DNA of 38,638 bases from Gammaproteobacteria bacterium (GCA_005240065.1 SBBG01000060.1:1-38638), one strand, 5' to 3'. Shown: positions 1-7,853, counted from the stretch's first letter. Notes: a model not told the origin generated them from the letters alone. Translations and numbers: made by a program.

Positions 1-171
1 CTTCGGATCGGGCGCCTGCCGCGAGCCCGTGATGACGGCCACGGGCTCCGCCCCGGCGGAACATGCAAGCTCGCGGAACTCGTCGATTTCCTCGCGCATT
101 CCCGCCGCGCGGAAGTCGACGTTCACCAGAATCGCGCGTTCTGATTTACGGGGACGTTCGAACAGACTCAC
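1..171 (-). CDS. hflX: GTPase HflX, N-terminal part (cut by window edge)
   Basis: Only the first 57 codons are in the window; the gene continues past position 1. The translation starts VSLFERPRKSERAILVNVDF and includes SAGAEPVAVITGSRQAPDPK, which matches the N-terminal domain of HflX, the ribosome-associated GTPase that splits or rescues stalled ribosomes. The GTPase domain lies outside the window. I chose the GTG at 169-171 because no in-frame ATG is available upstream. A GGAG lies directly against this codon, closer than usual for a Shine-Dalgarno, so the exact start is uncertain. The gene follows hfq by 28 bp on the same strand, reproducing the miaA-hfq-hflX order known from gammaproteobacteria. 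It is probably co-transcribed with hfq. Confidence 0.88.
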   Translation of the reverse strand, partial: MSLFERPRKSERAILVNVDFRAAGMREEIDEFRELACSAGAEPVAVITGSRQAPDPK

Positions 172-199
172 TCCTGCGTGCTTGTCAACCAGCCTGCGG

Positions 200-442
200 C
201 TATTCTTCCTCGCCTTCCCCAGTCTCGCCGGTCAACTTGACGTTGCGCGCCGGCACGACGGTGGAAATAGCGTGCTTGTAGACCATCTGGCTGACGGTGT
301 TTTTCAGCAGCACGGCGAATTGATCGAAGGACTCGATCTGGCCCTGCAACTTGATACCGTTCACCAAGTAGATGGAAACAGGAATACGCTCCTTGCGCAA
401 TGCGTTCAGAAAAGGGTCTTGTATCGTCTGCCCCTTGCTCAT
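200..442 (-). CDS. hfq: RNA chaperone Hfq
   Basis: An 80-aa Hfq that forms the hexameric ring pairing small RNAs with mRNAs. The N-terminal [20 protein letters not shown] and the Sm2 motif [10 protein letters not shown] are diagnostic. The Sm1 region ([19 protein letters not shown]) is intact. The C-terminal tail after the Sm core is short and acidic (GETGEGEEE), unlike the longer E. coli tail. The ATG at 442 is preceded by GGAGAG at good spacing; an in-frame ATG 14 codons further upstream extends the frame but adds unrelated residues and is not used here. The gene sits between miaA and hflX and has its own predicted promoter in the miaA 3' end. A UvrY/GacA regulator two genes upstream fits the usual Gac/Rsm and sRNA theme. 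Confidence 0.97.
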   Translation of the reverse strand: MSKGQTIQDPFLNALRKERIPVSIYLVNGIKLQGQIESFDQFAVLLKNTVSQMVYKHAISTVVPARNVKLTGETGEGEEE

Positions 443-531
443 GTGCTCTCTCCTTTTTTGTTGTGTAATCCAATCGGCTGTCAATCCGCCGCTTCGTTGA
501 CCTTCATACCCCGCAGGTGCAAAGTTCTGAC

Positions 532-560
532 ATTATAACAGCATTCGATCAGCGTTTTAA
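532..560 (-). promoter_or_regulatory. Predicted sigma70 promoter for hfq
   Basis: Reading the minus strand, TTAAAA (555-560) is followed after 17 nt by a perfect TATAAT (532-537). The predicted start is near 525, giving an 83-nt leader before the hfq ATG. The promoter overlaps the 3' end of miaA. In E. coli hfq is likewise expressed from promoters within or near miaA, so placement agrees with known biology. The -35 matches consensus at 4 of 6 positions. Confidence 0.6.
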
Positions 561-1490
561 GATCAAGGCATCGTCCAACAATTTCAATATCTTGTCCAGA
601 ATATTTTCCCGATTACCTAACCATACCACATCCGGCATGGCGCGCAACCAGGTTAATTGACGCTTGGCGAACTGGCGCGTGGCGGCAATGCCTTTTTCCA
701 TCATCTCATGATGTGACAGCCCCCCGTCGAGATAATTCCATATCTGCCGGTATCCCACTGTGCGCATCGACGGCAGATCGGGATACAGATCGCCCCGGCT
801 GCGCAAGCATTCCACCTCTTCCACGAAACCGGCATCGAGCATGGCGCGAAACCGCGCTTCGATACGCCTGTGCAGCTCGGCCCTGTCCGCCGGGGAAACA
901 ACGATTTTCAACGGGCGATAGGGAAAGCGCGGCACGGTGCCTTGCCCATACAACTCGCTCATCGGCATCCCGCGCAATTCGTAGACTTCCAGGGCACGCT
1001 GGATGCGTTGCGGATCATTGGGGTGAATGCGTTGCGCGGCGGCGGGATCGACCTCGGCCAGCCGCGCATGGAGAGCAGCCCAACCCAACGTTCTAGCCTC
1101 CTCCTCCAACCGCACACGAACCGTACTGCTCGCCGAGGGCAGATCCGATAGCCCCTGTTCCAGCGCCCGGAAATACAGCATGGTACCCCCCACCAGGAGG
1201 GGAATGCGCCCAGCATGGCTGATTTTCTCCATCTCGCGCAAGGCATCTTCGCGGAACTGCGCGGCTGAGTAGGATTCGGACGGATCACGGATGTCGATCA
1301 AGCGGTGTGGCGCGGCCGCCAGCACCTCCGGCCCCGGCTTGGCTGTGCCGATGTCCATGTCACGATAAACCAGCGCCGAATCGACACTGATGATTTCACA
1401 CGGCAAACACCGTGCCAGCGCCACCGCAAGATCGGTTTTGCCGGCGGCGGTGGGTCCCATGAGGAAAATGGCCGGAGGAAGAGAGGACAT
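549..1490 (-). CDS. miaA: tRNA dimethylallyltransferase MiaA
   Basis: A 313-aa enzyme that transfers a dimethylallyl group to N6 of A37 in tRNAs reading codons that begin with U. The P-loop GPTAAGKTD is at residues 12-20, followed by the family signatures [19 protein letters not shown] and [33 protein letters not shown] occurs in the C-terminal half. Length is typical for the family. The gene lies 33 bp after uvrY and 106 bp before hfq, all on the minus strand. In many gammaproteobacteria mutL precedes miaA; here uvrY does. A tRNA-Ser(UGA), an expected MiaA substrate, lies just upstream of uvrY. No clear Shine-Dalgarno precedes the ATG, so translation may be coupled or weak. Confidence 0.97.
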   Translation of the reverse strand: MSSLPPAIFLMGPTAAGKTDLAVALARCLPCEIISVDSALVYRDMDIGTAKPGPEVLAAAPHRLIDIRDPSESYSAAQFREDALREMEKISHAGRIPLLVGGTMLYFRALEQGLSDLPSASSTVRVRLEEEARTLGWAALHARLAEVDPAAAQRIHPNDPQRIQRALEVYELRGMPMSELYGQGTVPRFPYRPLKIVVSPADRAELHRRIEARFRAMLDAGFVEEVECLRSRGDLYPDLPSMRTVGYRQIWNYLDGGLSHHEMMEKGIAATRQFAKRQLTWLRAMPDVVWLGNRENILDKILKLLDDALILKR

Positions 1491-1523
1491 CTAAAACAGC
1501 TAAAACGTATAAAACCTGATTGG

Positions 1524-2162
1524 TTAGACTTGATCTATGACACCGTAACGCATCGCCAGGTGTGTCAGATCGACATCACCCTGCACACCCAGTTTCTCGA
1601 ACAGGCGATAACGGTAGGTGTTGACTGTCTTCGGGCTGAGGCAAAGCTTGTCGGAAATGTCGGCGACCTTCCAGCCCTTCGCCACCATCAGCATCACCTG
1701 AAGCTCGCGTTCCGACAATTTGTCGAAGGGCGATTCTTCGGCGCCGGGCAGCAGGCTGAGCGCCATGCCTTGGGCGACTTCGCCCGCCAGGTAGCGTCCC
1801 CCTTTATGCACCGTTTCGATGGCCCGCACCAGCTCGTCGACGCCGCAGCCCTTGGTGAGATAGCCTGCGGCGCCCACTTGCATGAAGCGGCTGGGGAAGG
1901 GTTCGTTGCCGTGCACCGTGACGGCGATGATTTTGAGCGTCGGATCGGACAACAGCAACTTGCGCGCCGCCTCCAGACCGCCGATGCCTGGCATATTGAC
2001 ATCCATCAGCACCACGTCCGGCCTGGACTGCCTGCATAAGCGTATCGCTTCTTCACCGCTATCCACTTCGGCAACGACGCTGACGCCTGGCACATCGACC
2101 AACATCCGCTTGATACCGGCGCGCACCAGCGCATGGTCGTCAACCAGCATTATCTGGATCAT
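1524..2162 (-). CDS. uvrY: LuxR-family response regulator, UvrY/GacA type
   Basis: A 212-aa two-component response regulator. The receiver domain (residues about 1-120) has the acidic pair D8-D9, phospho-acceptor D54 in LMDVNMPG and the switch region AVTVHGNEPFPSRFMQVGAAGYLTKG. A LuxR-type HTH follows (LSERELQVMLMVAKGW, LCLSPKTVNTYRYRLFEKLG). Sequence and layout match GacA/UvrY/SirA, which activate the Rsm/Csr small RNAs under the BarA/GacS kinase; the kinase is not in the window. The ATG at 2162 is preceded by GGAG at 8-nt spacing. The reading frame stays open upstream, but that part is the tRNA-Ser gene and is not protein. Only 38 bp separate the tRNA 3' end from this start, so the gene is probably transcribed together with the tRNA. 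Confidence 0.93.
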   Translation of the reverse strand: MIQIMLVDDHALVRAGIKRMLVDVPGVSVVAEVDSGEEAIRLCRQSRPDVVLMDVNMPGIGGLEAARKLLLSDPTLKIIAVTVHGNEPFPSRFMQVGAAGYLTKGCGVDELVRAIETVHKGGRYLAGEVAQGMALSLLPGAEESPFDKLSERELQVMLMVAKGWKVADISDKLCLSPKTVNTYRYRLFEKLGVQGDVDLTHLAMRYGVIDQV

Positions 2163-2200
2163 GCAAGCACTCCGGCTTAGTTCTGTTGCCTTGTTTGATA

Positions 2201-2288
2201 TGGCGGAGAGGGAGGGATTCGAACCCCCGGACCCTCGCGGGCCAACGGTTTTCAAGACCGCCGCTTTCGACCGCTCAGCCACCTCTCC
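2201..2288 (-). tRNA. tRNA-Ser (anticodon UGA)
   Basis: An 88-nt class II tRNA with long variable arm, encoded CCA end (2201-2203) and acceptor stem GGAGAGG pairing with CCTCTCC. The T-loop GGTTCGAATCC is present. The anticodon loop reads C-T-TGA-A-A, giving UGA and a run of A36-A37-A38, the recognition context for MiaA. The gene lies 38 bp upstream of uvrY on the same strand. Confidence 0.97.
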
Positions 2289-2373
2289 AGATGCAATCGG
2301 CGCAAGGATAACCGAAACAGGTTCCCGAATGCCAGTACAGCAGATAGAAACTCGACGGCCAGCCCACTGAAAG

Positions 2374-2395
2374 TATCGGCACATGAATGCCGATA
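2374..2395 (-). terminator. Hairpin after purF, possible weak terminator
   Basis: TATCGGCA (2374-2381) and TGCCGATA (2388-2395) form a perfect 8-bp stem with a 6-nt loop, 55 bp past the purF stop and before tRNA-Ser. On the minus strand it is followed only by CTTTC, not a full U-tract, so intrinsic termination is uncertain. The rest of the 2289-2449 gap must also hold the tRNA promoter; I could not identify it with confidence. Confidence 0.35.
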
Positions 2396-2449
2396 TTGAG
2401 TTACGGAAGATCTTAAAGAATTGACCACCCTACCATCCAGATCCAAACA

Positions 2450-3967
2450 TCATGAAGCATTATACAAATCCACCATCGCCAGCTCCGCATCGCGCGCCTG
2501 GGCAGCCTTGCTGAGGTCGCAGCGACGCTGTTCGAGCTGGTCGAGATAGGTTTGTGTGACATCGCCGGTGACGTATTCGCCGGTGAACACCGAGGCGTCG
2601 AAACGCTCCAGCCGGGGATTGCCCTTGCACACGGCTTCGATGAGATCGGAGAGGTCCTGGAAGATCAGCTTGTCGGCGCTGATGGCCTCGGCGATTTCGG
2701 CTTCTGTCCTGCCATGGGCAATCAACTCGCTGGCGGCGGGCATGTCGATGCCGTAGACGTTGGGATAACGCACCGGCGGCGAGGCGGAAGCGAAATAGAC
2801 CTTGCGCGCGCCAGCGTCACGGGCCATTTCGATGATCTGCTGCGAGGTGGTGCCGCGCACGATGGAATCATCCACCAGCAGCACGTTCTTGCGCTTGAAC
2901 TCGAGGTCGATGGGGTTGAGCTTCTGGCGCACCGATTTCTTGCGTTGCTTCTGGCCGGGCATGATGAAGGTGCGGCCGATGTAGCGGTTTTTGATGAAGC
3001 CTTCGCGGTAGGTCACGCCCAGCCGGTTGGCGAGCTGCAACGCGGCGGTGCGGCTGGTGTCGGGAATGGGGATCACGACATCGATATCGTGATCCGGCCA
3101 CTCGCGCAGGATCTTGTCGGCCAGCTTGTCACCCATGCGCAGCCGCGCCTTGTATATCGATACGTCATCCATGATCGAATCAGGACGCGCCAGATAAACA
3201 TACTCAAACAGACACGGCGAATAGACCGGCTGTTCCGCGCATTGACGGGTGTGCAGCCCCCCATCCAGATCGACATATACCGCCTCGCCGGGAACGATAT
3301 CGCGTATCCTCTCGAAACCGAGCGCGTCGAGCGCGACGCTTTCCGAGGCGATCATGTATTCCGTACCTTTATCGGTGTCGCGCTTGCCGAACACAACGGG
3401 GCGTATACCGAATGGATCGCGGAAACCGACGATGCCGTGGCCCGCGATCATCGCCACCACGGCGTAGCTGCCCCGGCAACGGCGGTGCACGCCGGCGACG
3501 GCATTGAAGATATCCTGTGCGTCGATCCTGAGCTTGTTCTGTTCCTGCAATTCATGGGCGAACACATTCAACAAGACCTCGGAATCGGAATCGGTGTTGA
3601 TGTGGCGGCGATCCTCCAGAAACAGCTCCTGCTTGAGCTGGGCGGCGTTGGTGAGATTGCCATTATGTGCCAGCGCGATACCGAAGGGAGAGTTGACGTA
3701 GAACGGTTGCGCTTCGGCGGAAGAGGCGCGGCCCGCGGTGGGATAACGCACATGGCCGATGCCCATGTCGCCGCGCAGATTGAGCATGTGGCGGCTGCGA
3801 AATACGTCGCGCACCAGGCCGTTGTCTTTGCGCAAATAGAATTTGCCGCCGTGGCCGCAGGTGATAATGCCCGCCGCGTCCTGCCCGCGATGCTGAAGTA
3901 CGGTCAGGCCGTCGTAAAGCGCCTGGTTGACGGGGCTTCCGCCGACGATGCCGATAATTGCACACAT
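2450..3967 (-). CDS. purF: Amidophosphoribosyltransferase PurF
   Basis: A 505-aa enzyme that makes 5-phosphoribosylamine from PRPP and glutamine, the committed step of purine synthesis, in the cytosol. It begins [10 protein letters not shown], so Cys2 becomes the N-terminal nucleophile once Met is removed and no propeptide is needed. The class II glutamine amidotransferase domain (about 1-240) includes [11 protein letters not shown] and [10 protein letters not shown]. The PRTase domain carries the PRPP loop [15 protein letters not shown]. Length equals that of the E. coli-type enzyme, which lacks an Fe-S cluster. It starts 9 bp after the cvpA stop, the classic cvpA-purF operon. A long open frame on the opposite strand (2552-4144) is a coding shadow. 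Confidence 0.98.
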   Translation of the reverse strand: MCAIIGIVGGSPVNQALYDGLTVLQHRGQDAAGIITCGHGGKFYLRKDNGLVRDVFRSRHMLNLRGDMGIGHVRYPTAGRASSAEAQPFYVNSPFGIALAHNGNLTNAAQLKQELFLEDRRHINTDSDSEVLLNVFAHELQEQNKLRIDAQDIFNAVAGVHRRCRGSYAVVAMIAGHGIVGFRDPFGIRPVVFGKRDTDKGTEYMIASESVALDALGFERIRDIVPGEAVYVDLDGGLHTRQCAEQPVYSPCLFEYVYLARPDSIMDDVSIYKARLRMGDKLADKILREWPDHDIDVVIPIPDTSRTAALQLANRLGVTYREGFIKNRYIGRTFIMPGQKQRKKSVRQKLNPIDLEFKRKNVLLVDDSIVRGTTSQQIIEMARDAGARKVYFASASPPVRYPNVYGIDMPAASELIAHGRTEAEIAEAISADKLIFQDLSDLIEAVCKGNPRLERFDASVFTGEYVTGDVTQTYLDQLEQRRCDLSKAAQARDAELAMVDLYNAS

Positions 3968-3976
3968 GAGGATTAC

Positions 3977-4477
3977 CTATCTCTTCAAACCATCAATGAA
4001 ACTGCCGGCCACACCGCGCGGCAGCCAGTCGCGTGCCCAGAAAATCATACCCTGGAAATAGTCTACGAACACCGAGGTTTTCCACCACGGCGCCTGGACC
4101 AGCGGGGTGACCCCCACCAGCACCACCAGCACCGACACCACTAGCGCGCCCCGAGCCAACCCGAACACCATGCCCGCCACACGATCGGCACTGCTCAAAC
4201 CGCTTTTTTGCACCAGCTTTGAAATCAGGTAGGTGGAAATACCGCCGATGACGAACGCGGCGACAAACAGCACGACAAACGCCACGGCAAGGCGTATCGA
4301 GGATACCGGTATGTGATCGGCCAAAAGACCGGCGAGTTTAGACGAATAAGCCAGCGCGATCCAGACGGCGAGCACCCAGACCACCAGCGACAGCGCCTCG
4401 CGCACGAAGCCGCGCATCAGGCTCAGCAAGGTCGAAACAGCGAGAATGCCGAAGATGGCGTAATCAACCCAGCTCAT
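3977..4477 (-). CDS. cvpA: CvpA family inner-membrane protein
   Basis: A 166-aa protein with four hydrophobic segments (near residues 5-22, 28-48, 62-85 and 100-125), matching CvpA (colicin V production protein). In E. coli it is needed for colicin V production and for resistance to envelope stresses such as bile salts; its molecular function is not settled. The sequence starts MSWVDYAIFGILAVSTLLSL and contains the conserved RGFVREALSLVVW. It lies directly upstream of purF with a 9-bp gap. A possible promoter in the leader (TAGAAT near 4537-4542 with a poor -35) is too weak to call. A GTAGGGTGCG palindrome and a MITE-like repeat separate it from the upstream SUMF1 operon. Confidence 0.93.
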   Translation of the reverse strand: MSWVDYAIFGILAVSTLLSLMRGFVREALSLVVWVLAVWIALAYSSKLAGLLADHIPVSSIRLAVAFVVLFVAAFVIGGISTYLISKLVQKSGLSSADRVAGMVFGLARGALVVSVLVVLVGVTPLVQAPWWKTSVFVDYFQGMIFWARDWLPRGVAGSFIDGLKR

Positions 4478-4552
4478 AAGTTAGGCCAGTAGCGAGGGCA
4501 GAGTAAGGAAAACGCCTATTCTATCAAATTGGGAAGGCTCCATAACAGTTTC

Positions 4553-4604
4553 GTAGGGTGCGCTCACGCACCAACCGTCTGGTGCGCACGGCGCACCCTG
4601 CACC
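4553..4604. repeat. GTAGGGTGCG-type intergenic palindromic repeat, copy 1
   Basis: GGGTGCGC (4556-4563) pairs with GCGCACCC (4591-4598), and inner CGCACC (4567-4572) pairs with GGTGCG (4581-4586). This nested palindrome starts GTAGGGTGCG. Related sequences occur at 9843-9910, 34991-35033 and, in a short form, near 30070-30086. All are intergenic. Confidence 0.7.
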
Positions 4605-4652
4605 GGGAGAAAAGCTGGAAAAGCAGAATGAATGGATTGCCGGGCCAACAAA

Positions 4653-4794
4653 AGGGCACCTCTAAAAATTCGATCAAGGCGCGAGGACAAGGCGGAAATG
4701 CGCGAAAAAGCGGAGTGTACACGTAGTACATGAGCATTTTGAGCACATTTCCAACGCCGCCATCGCGGCTTCAGCGAATTTTTAGAAGTGCCCT
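4653..4794. mobile_element. MITE-like element with 20-bp terminal inverted repeats
   Basis: A 142-bp element. The left end AGGGCACCTCTAAAAATTCG (4653-4672) matches the reverse complement of the right end (4775-4794) at 19 of 20 positions. The interior has further imperfect complementarity: GGCGGAAATG near 4690 against CATTTCC...GCCGCC near 4745-4761. No transposase is encoded, so it would be non-autonomous. It begins 5 bp past the stop of the 4800-5750 gene and may fold into a hairpin that ends that transcript. AA lies on both sides, compatible with a 2-bp target duplication but also with chance. Confidence 0.7.
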
Positions 4795-4799
4795 AAAGA

Positions 4800-5750
4800 C
4801 TATCGCGCATCCTTGGCGCAACGAAATCCGACATCACTATACGTAGCGCCGGGGTCGAGAAAACCACGATAGGCGCCGCGCTGGAACAGGCTCAGCGCAT
4901 AATGGCCCTGGCCGCCGGAACCCGCGCCCCGCACCACCCGGTATTTTTCGCCAAATTCCTTGGTTTTGTAGACTGCACCGGGATAAGGTTTGTACCAGTC
5001 CGCCACCCACTCACGGGCATTACCGGCCATGTCATAGACATCATAAGCCGATTTATCCGTTTTGTAGGAACCCACGGGGGCGACGCCATACTCCCAGGAT
5101 TGTTCGCCGGTGTTGGACTGCCCTTCCTTCCACTCATTGCCCCAAGGAAATTCCAAGCCGTTCTCGCCACGCGCGGCCTTTTCCCACTCCGCCTCGGCAG
5201 GCAGGCGCTTGCCTGCCCAGCGGCAATAGGCGTTGGCGTCGTTCCAGGAGACATAAATCACTGGCAGTTTGTCGATGGCCTGAAATTTCTTCTCGATCTC
5301 TTTCAGCAAATCGTCTTTGCTCATGGTGCGGGTGTCCATGTCGAGACGGAATACCTTCACCGCCACCTTTCTGAGCTGCTCGACATCCAGAGCATAAAGT
5401 TTGTCCTTTTTCAGACTGGTAAGATAACCCGTTTCCATCCAGTGATCCGGCGGTGGCACGTTGGTCTTGAGCATGAAATCGCGGTACTGGGCATTCGTCA
5501 CCTCGTATTTATCGATCAAAAATGCTCTGAGATTCACCTTGCGCTCGGGGTGTTCGTCCTGATACCAGGGTTTGGTGGCGCCGAACTCACCGGTCTTCTT
5601 CGAACGATCAACCTTGTTGCTGCCCATAATGAATTCGCCGGCGGGCACTTTCACCATTTCCGCCTCGCTTGCCATCGCCATGTTCGCTGAAAATCCCGCA
5701 GCGCATACCGCGGCAAGCGCCATCATGATGTGCAGTCTTTTATTTTTCAT
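4800..5750 (-). CDS. Exported SUMF1/FGE-like domain protein lacking the FGE cysteines
   Basis: A 316-aa protein with a signal peptide (about 1-27, cleavage likely after AMA-S) and a formylglycine-generating-enzyme sulfatase-modifying domain. Visible signatures are MVKVPAGEFIMGS, IDKYEVTNAQYRDFM, AYCRWAGKRLPAEAEWEKAA, YDVYDMAGNAREWVADWY and DVGFRCAKD. An insertion of about 50 residues rich in Lys and Leu (about 108-160) interrupts the domain. The C-terminal GGSW-C-x4-C region of true FGE is replaced by GAGSGGQGHYALSLFQRGAYR, with no cysteines. The protein is therefore unlikely to be a formylglycine-generating oxidase; a structural or binding role in the periplasm is more plausible. It follows the cytochrome-fused paralogue by 18 bp, so the two should be co-expressed and may form a complex. 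Confidence 0.85.
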   Translation of the reverse strand: MKNKRLHIMMALAAVCAAGFSANMAMASEAEMVKVPAGEFIMGSNKVDRSKKTGEFGATKPWYQDEHPERKVNLRAFLIDKYEVTNAQYRDFMLKTNVPPPDHWMETGYLTSLKKDKLYALDVEQLRKVAVKVFRLDMDTRTMSKDDLLKEIEKKFQAIDKLPVIYVSWNDANAYCRWAGKRLPAEAEWEKAARGENGLEFPWGNEWKEGQSNTGEQSWEYGVAPVGSYKTDKSAYDVYDMAGNAREWVADWYKPYPGAVYKTKEFGEKYRVVRGAGSGGQGHYALSLFQRGAYRGFLDPGATYSDVGFRCAKDAR

Positions 5751-5768
5751 TTGAATGCTCCCCCGTCA

Positions 5769-6869
5769 TTACGATGATCTATGCGTTGCAGGCGCTCTGT
5801 CGCTGGCGCAGCGGAATCCGAAACTGTTGTTCTTAGTGGTTCTCATAAAAAAGGAGCGGTTGTACACTGGCGCGGAGATGCCGCATTTGTAAAACGAACA
5901 ATCCCACCACGAGCCGCCCTTCAGGGTCTTATACTTTTCGCCATAATTCTCCGTCGGCCTGGTGTTGCCTGGATAGGCCTTGTACCAGGACTCGGTCCAT
6001 TCCCAGACATTGCCGGACATGTCGTAAACACCATAAGGACTGACTCCTCCTTCGAAGGCACCCACCGGCGTGGTGTCCCCCTCCAGCTTCAGGGTCGTCC
6101 AGCGCACCGGACTATTGACCTTGTTGATGTCGAATACATTACCCCAGGGATACGTTCTGCCATCGACGCCGCGGGCGGCCTTCTCCCATTCCTGATCAGT
6201 GGGCAAACGCTTGCCCGCCCACTCGCAATAGGCCTTGGCATCGTGCCAGGTAACGAAGGTGACAGGGTGATCAGCCTTTCCGGGCGGGAAAGTGCGGTTC
6301 TCGAAATGATCGGGAGATTTGCGTTGCGTGGCGTCGATGAACCGCTGATACTGAAGGTTGGTCACTTCGTATTTGTCGATGTGGAAATCGGGCAAGGAAA
6401 CGGTGTGCTGTGGGCCTTCGTCGGACAAACGCTGATTGGTGCCGCGGATGAACTCTCCGGCCGGGATCAGCACCATCTCGTTCGGCGACGCGCCGATCCG
6501 GGTTTGTTCATAATACATCGGCACGCTCATCCCCGGCCCCTGCCCTTCCGCCTTGGGCCAGGATGGCTGTTCTTCCTGCGCTGGTCCGGCCTCGGCTTGC
6601 GGCGCGGGCTGGGCGGCGGACCGGCGCATCGCCGCTTTCTGCAACCCGGCGGCGTCTGTTGTATGGCACGCCACGCACTTGTTGCTCAGCGTTGGGCTGA
6701 AAACCGCCTCTGCCGCACCCTGATGACACTGGAGACACTCACCCGCCCGAGGATGCGAGACGGGATGCGCCACCCGGCGCGGCTGCGCGGTCGCGACAGC
6801 GCCGACCGCTGTCAGACACAATACGCCGGTGAACCCATAAAACAATGTCTTGCGCCTTACCCGCCGCAT
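5769..6869 (-). CDS. Di-heme cytochrome c / FGE-like (SUMF1) fusion protein, exported
   Basis: A 366-aa protein with an N-terminal signal or anchor (about 8-28), two c-type heme motifs (C45-LQ-C48-H49 and C65-VA-C68-H69), a Pro/Ala/Gln-rich linker (about 80-125) and a SUMF1/FGE-like domain (about 130-357). The domain has EMVLIPAGEFIRGTN, DKYEVTNLQYQRFID, YCEWAGKRLPTDQEWEKAARG, YGVYDMSGNVWEWTESW and FGFRCASD. Unlike its neighbour it keeps a cysteine pair with FGE spacing: GGSWWDC-SFYK-C (C324, C329), C-x4-C as in the copper-binding site of aerobic FGE, but with one extra residue after GGSW. The start is well set by a GGAGGGG 4 nt before the ATG. It is first in a two-gene operon. Export and heme motifs place it in the periplasm. 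Its substrate is unknown; no sulfatase with a CxPxR motif is in the window. Confidence 0.85.
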   Translation of the reverse strand: MRRVRRKTLFYGFTGVLCLTAVGAVATAQPRRVAHPVSHPRAGECLQCHQGAAEAVFSPTLSNKCVACHTTDAAGLQKAAMRRSAAQPAPQAEAGPAQEEQPSWPKAEGQGPGMSVPMYYEQTRIGASPNEMVLIPAGEFIRGTNQRLSDEGPQHTVSLPDFHIDKYEVTNLQYQRFIDATQRKSPDHFENRTFPPGKADHPVTFVTWHDAKAYCEWAGKRLPTDQEWEKAARGVDGRTYPWGNVFDINKVNSPVRWTTLKLEGDTTPVGAFEGGVSPYGVYDMSGNVWEWTESWYKAYPGNTRPTENYGEKYKTLKGGSWWDCSFYKCGISAPVYNRSFFMRTTKNNSFGFRCASDRAPATHRSS

Positions 6870-6957
6870 ATCCCCTCCCGGCCATTAACCATCCAAAGCA
6901 CTCAACTTTAAACGATAGACCAAGCAATACTCAACAGCGATTTGCAAACCGTCCTTT

Positions 6958-7788
6958 CTACTCGGGAACCAGCCACTCCACCCTCGCCCCGCCGGGCGCA
7001 TCCCGCAACCGGGCGAGCAACTCCGGCAACAAGCGCTTCAGCCGCTCATCCAGCCCCCACGGCGGATTCAAAATCACCATGCCGCAGCCGTATAACTGCC
7101 CCGGCATGGCATGGAAAGAAATCTCCGCCAACAGCAACTTGCGCAGCCCGCTGCCGGCGAGCTTCCGGTAAAAGCGCTTCACCTCCTGCGGGTCTTTGAG
7201 CGGATACCAGACAGCGTAGATAGCCGTGCTCCATCGCGCATGAGCGGCTTGCAGCGCAATCACCACGCGGTCAAACTCGTCCACACGCTCGAACGGCGGG
7301 GCGATCAGCACCAGTCCTCGTCTTTCTTGCGGCGGCAGAAACGCCTTGAGGCCGGAAAAACCATCCATGTGATGAACATGAACCTGTGGATCGCCGCGAA
7401 ACTCCAGTTTCAGTGCCTGCGCTTCTTCAGGATGAAGCTCCATCAGCACCATGCGATCCTGCGCACGCAACAAATGGCGCGCAACACGCGGCGAACCAGG
7501 GTAGCAACGCAACTCGCCGCCTTCGTTGACAGCGCGCACGGCCGCGAGATAATCGGCCATTTCCACAGGCACGGGCGGCCCTTTCTGGAATCGCGCGATG
7601 CCTTCCCGGTATTCCCCGGTCTTTTGCGCCGCCTCACCCAGCAGGTTGTACCGCCCCGCGCCGGCATGGGTATCGAGATAGCAAAAGGGCTTGTCCTTGG
7701 CGCGCAGGGCCTGTAACAGCAAGGTCAAGACGACATGCTTGAAGACATCGGCGAAATTGCCGGCGTGGTAGCTGTGGCGGTAGTTCAT
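6958..7788 (-). CDS. rlmJ: RlmJ-family 23S rRNA adenine-N6 methyltransferase, altered motif IV
   Basis: A 276-aa protein of the RlmJ (YhiR) family, which methylates A2030 of 23S rRNA in E. coli. The start MNYRHSYHAGNFADVFKHVV is diagnostic, and the SAM-binding region shows YLDTHAGAGRYNL. The methyltransferase motif IV, normally DPPY/F, reads LIAPPFERVDEF: the catalytic Asp is Ala163 (GCC in place of GAC). Activity may therefore be lost. The remainder of the protein looks intact and under normal coding constraint. The frame stays open 23 codons upstream, but the conserved start is at 7788. No good Shine-Dalgarno is seen. It is 65 bp downstream of the DUF3501 gene on the same strand and could be the tail of that transcript. 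Confidence 0.92.
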   Translation of the reverse strand: MNYRHSYHAGNFADVFKHVVLTLLLQALRAKDKPFCYLDTHAGAGRYNLLGEAAQKTGEYREGIARFQKGPPVPVEMADYLAAVRAVNEGGELRCYPGSPRVARHLLRAQDRMVLMELHPEEAQALKLEFRGDPQVHVHHMDGFSGLKAFLPPQERRGLVLIAPPFERVDEFDRVVIALQAAHARWSTAIYAVWYPLKDPQEVKRFYRKLAGSGLRKLLLAEISFHAMPGQLYGCGMVILNPPWGLDERLKRLLPELLARLRDAPGGARVEWLVPE

Positions 7789-7853
7789 CGAGGGTTTTGA
7801 GAAATTTTGGAAGCTGATGATTATAACCAACCACCCGCCCCTGCGGAGAATGG

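Noticed and set aside
2163-2384. N-terminal extension of the uvrY frame
   Set aside because: This open frame runs through the tRNA-Ser gene; the conserved receiver domain starts at 2162 with a good Shine-Dalgarno.
2552-4144. 530-codon open frame opposite purF and cvpA
   Set aside because: It mirrors the codon structure of two well-identified genes and shows no protein family features; a coding shadow of GC-rich DNA.
4529-4746. Short open frames in the cvpA upstream gap
   Set aside because: They are translations of the palindromic repeat and the MITE-like element, with no domain or start signals.
5781-6911. 376-codon open frame opposite the cytochrome/FGE-like gene
   Set aside because: The minus-strand gene has a signal peptide, heme motifs and a SUMF1 domain; the opposite frame has none.
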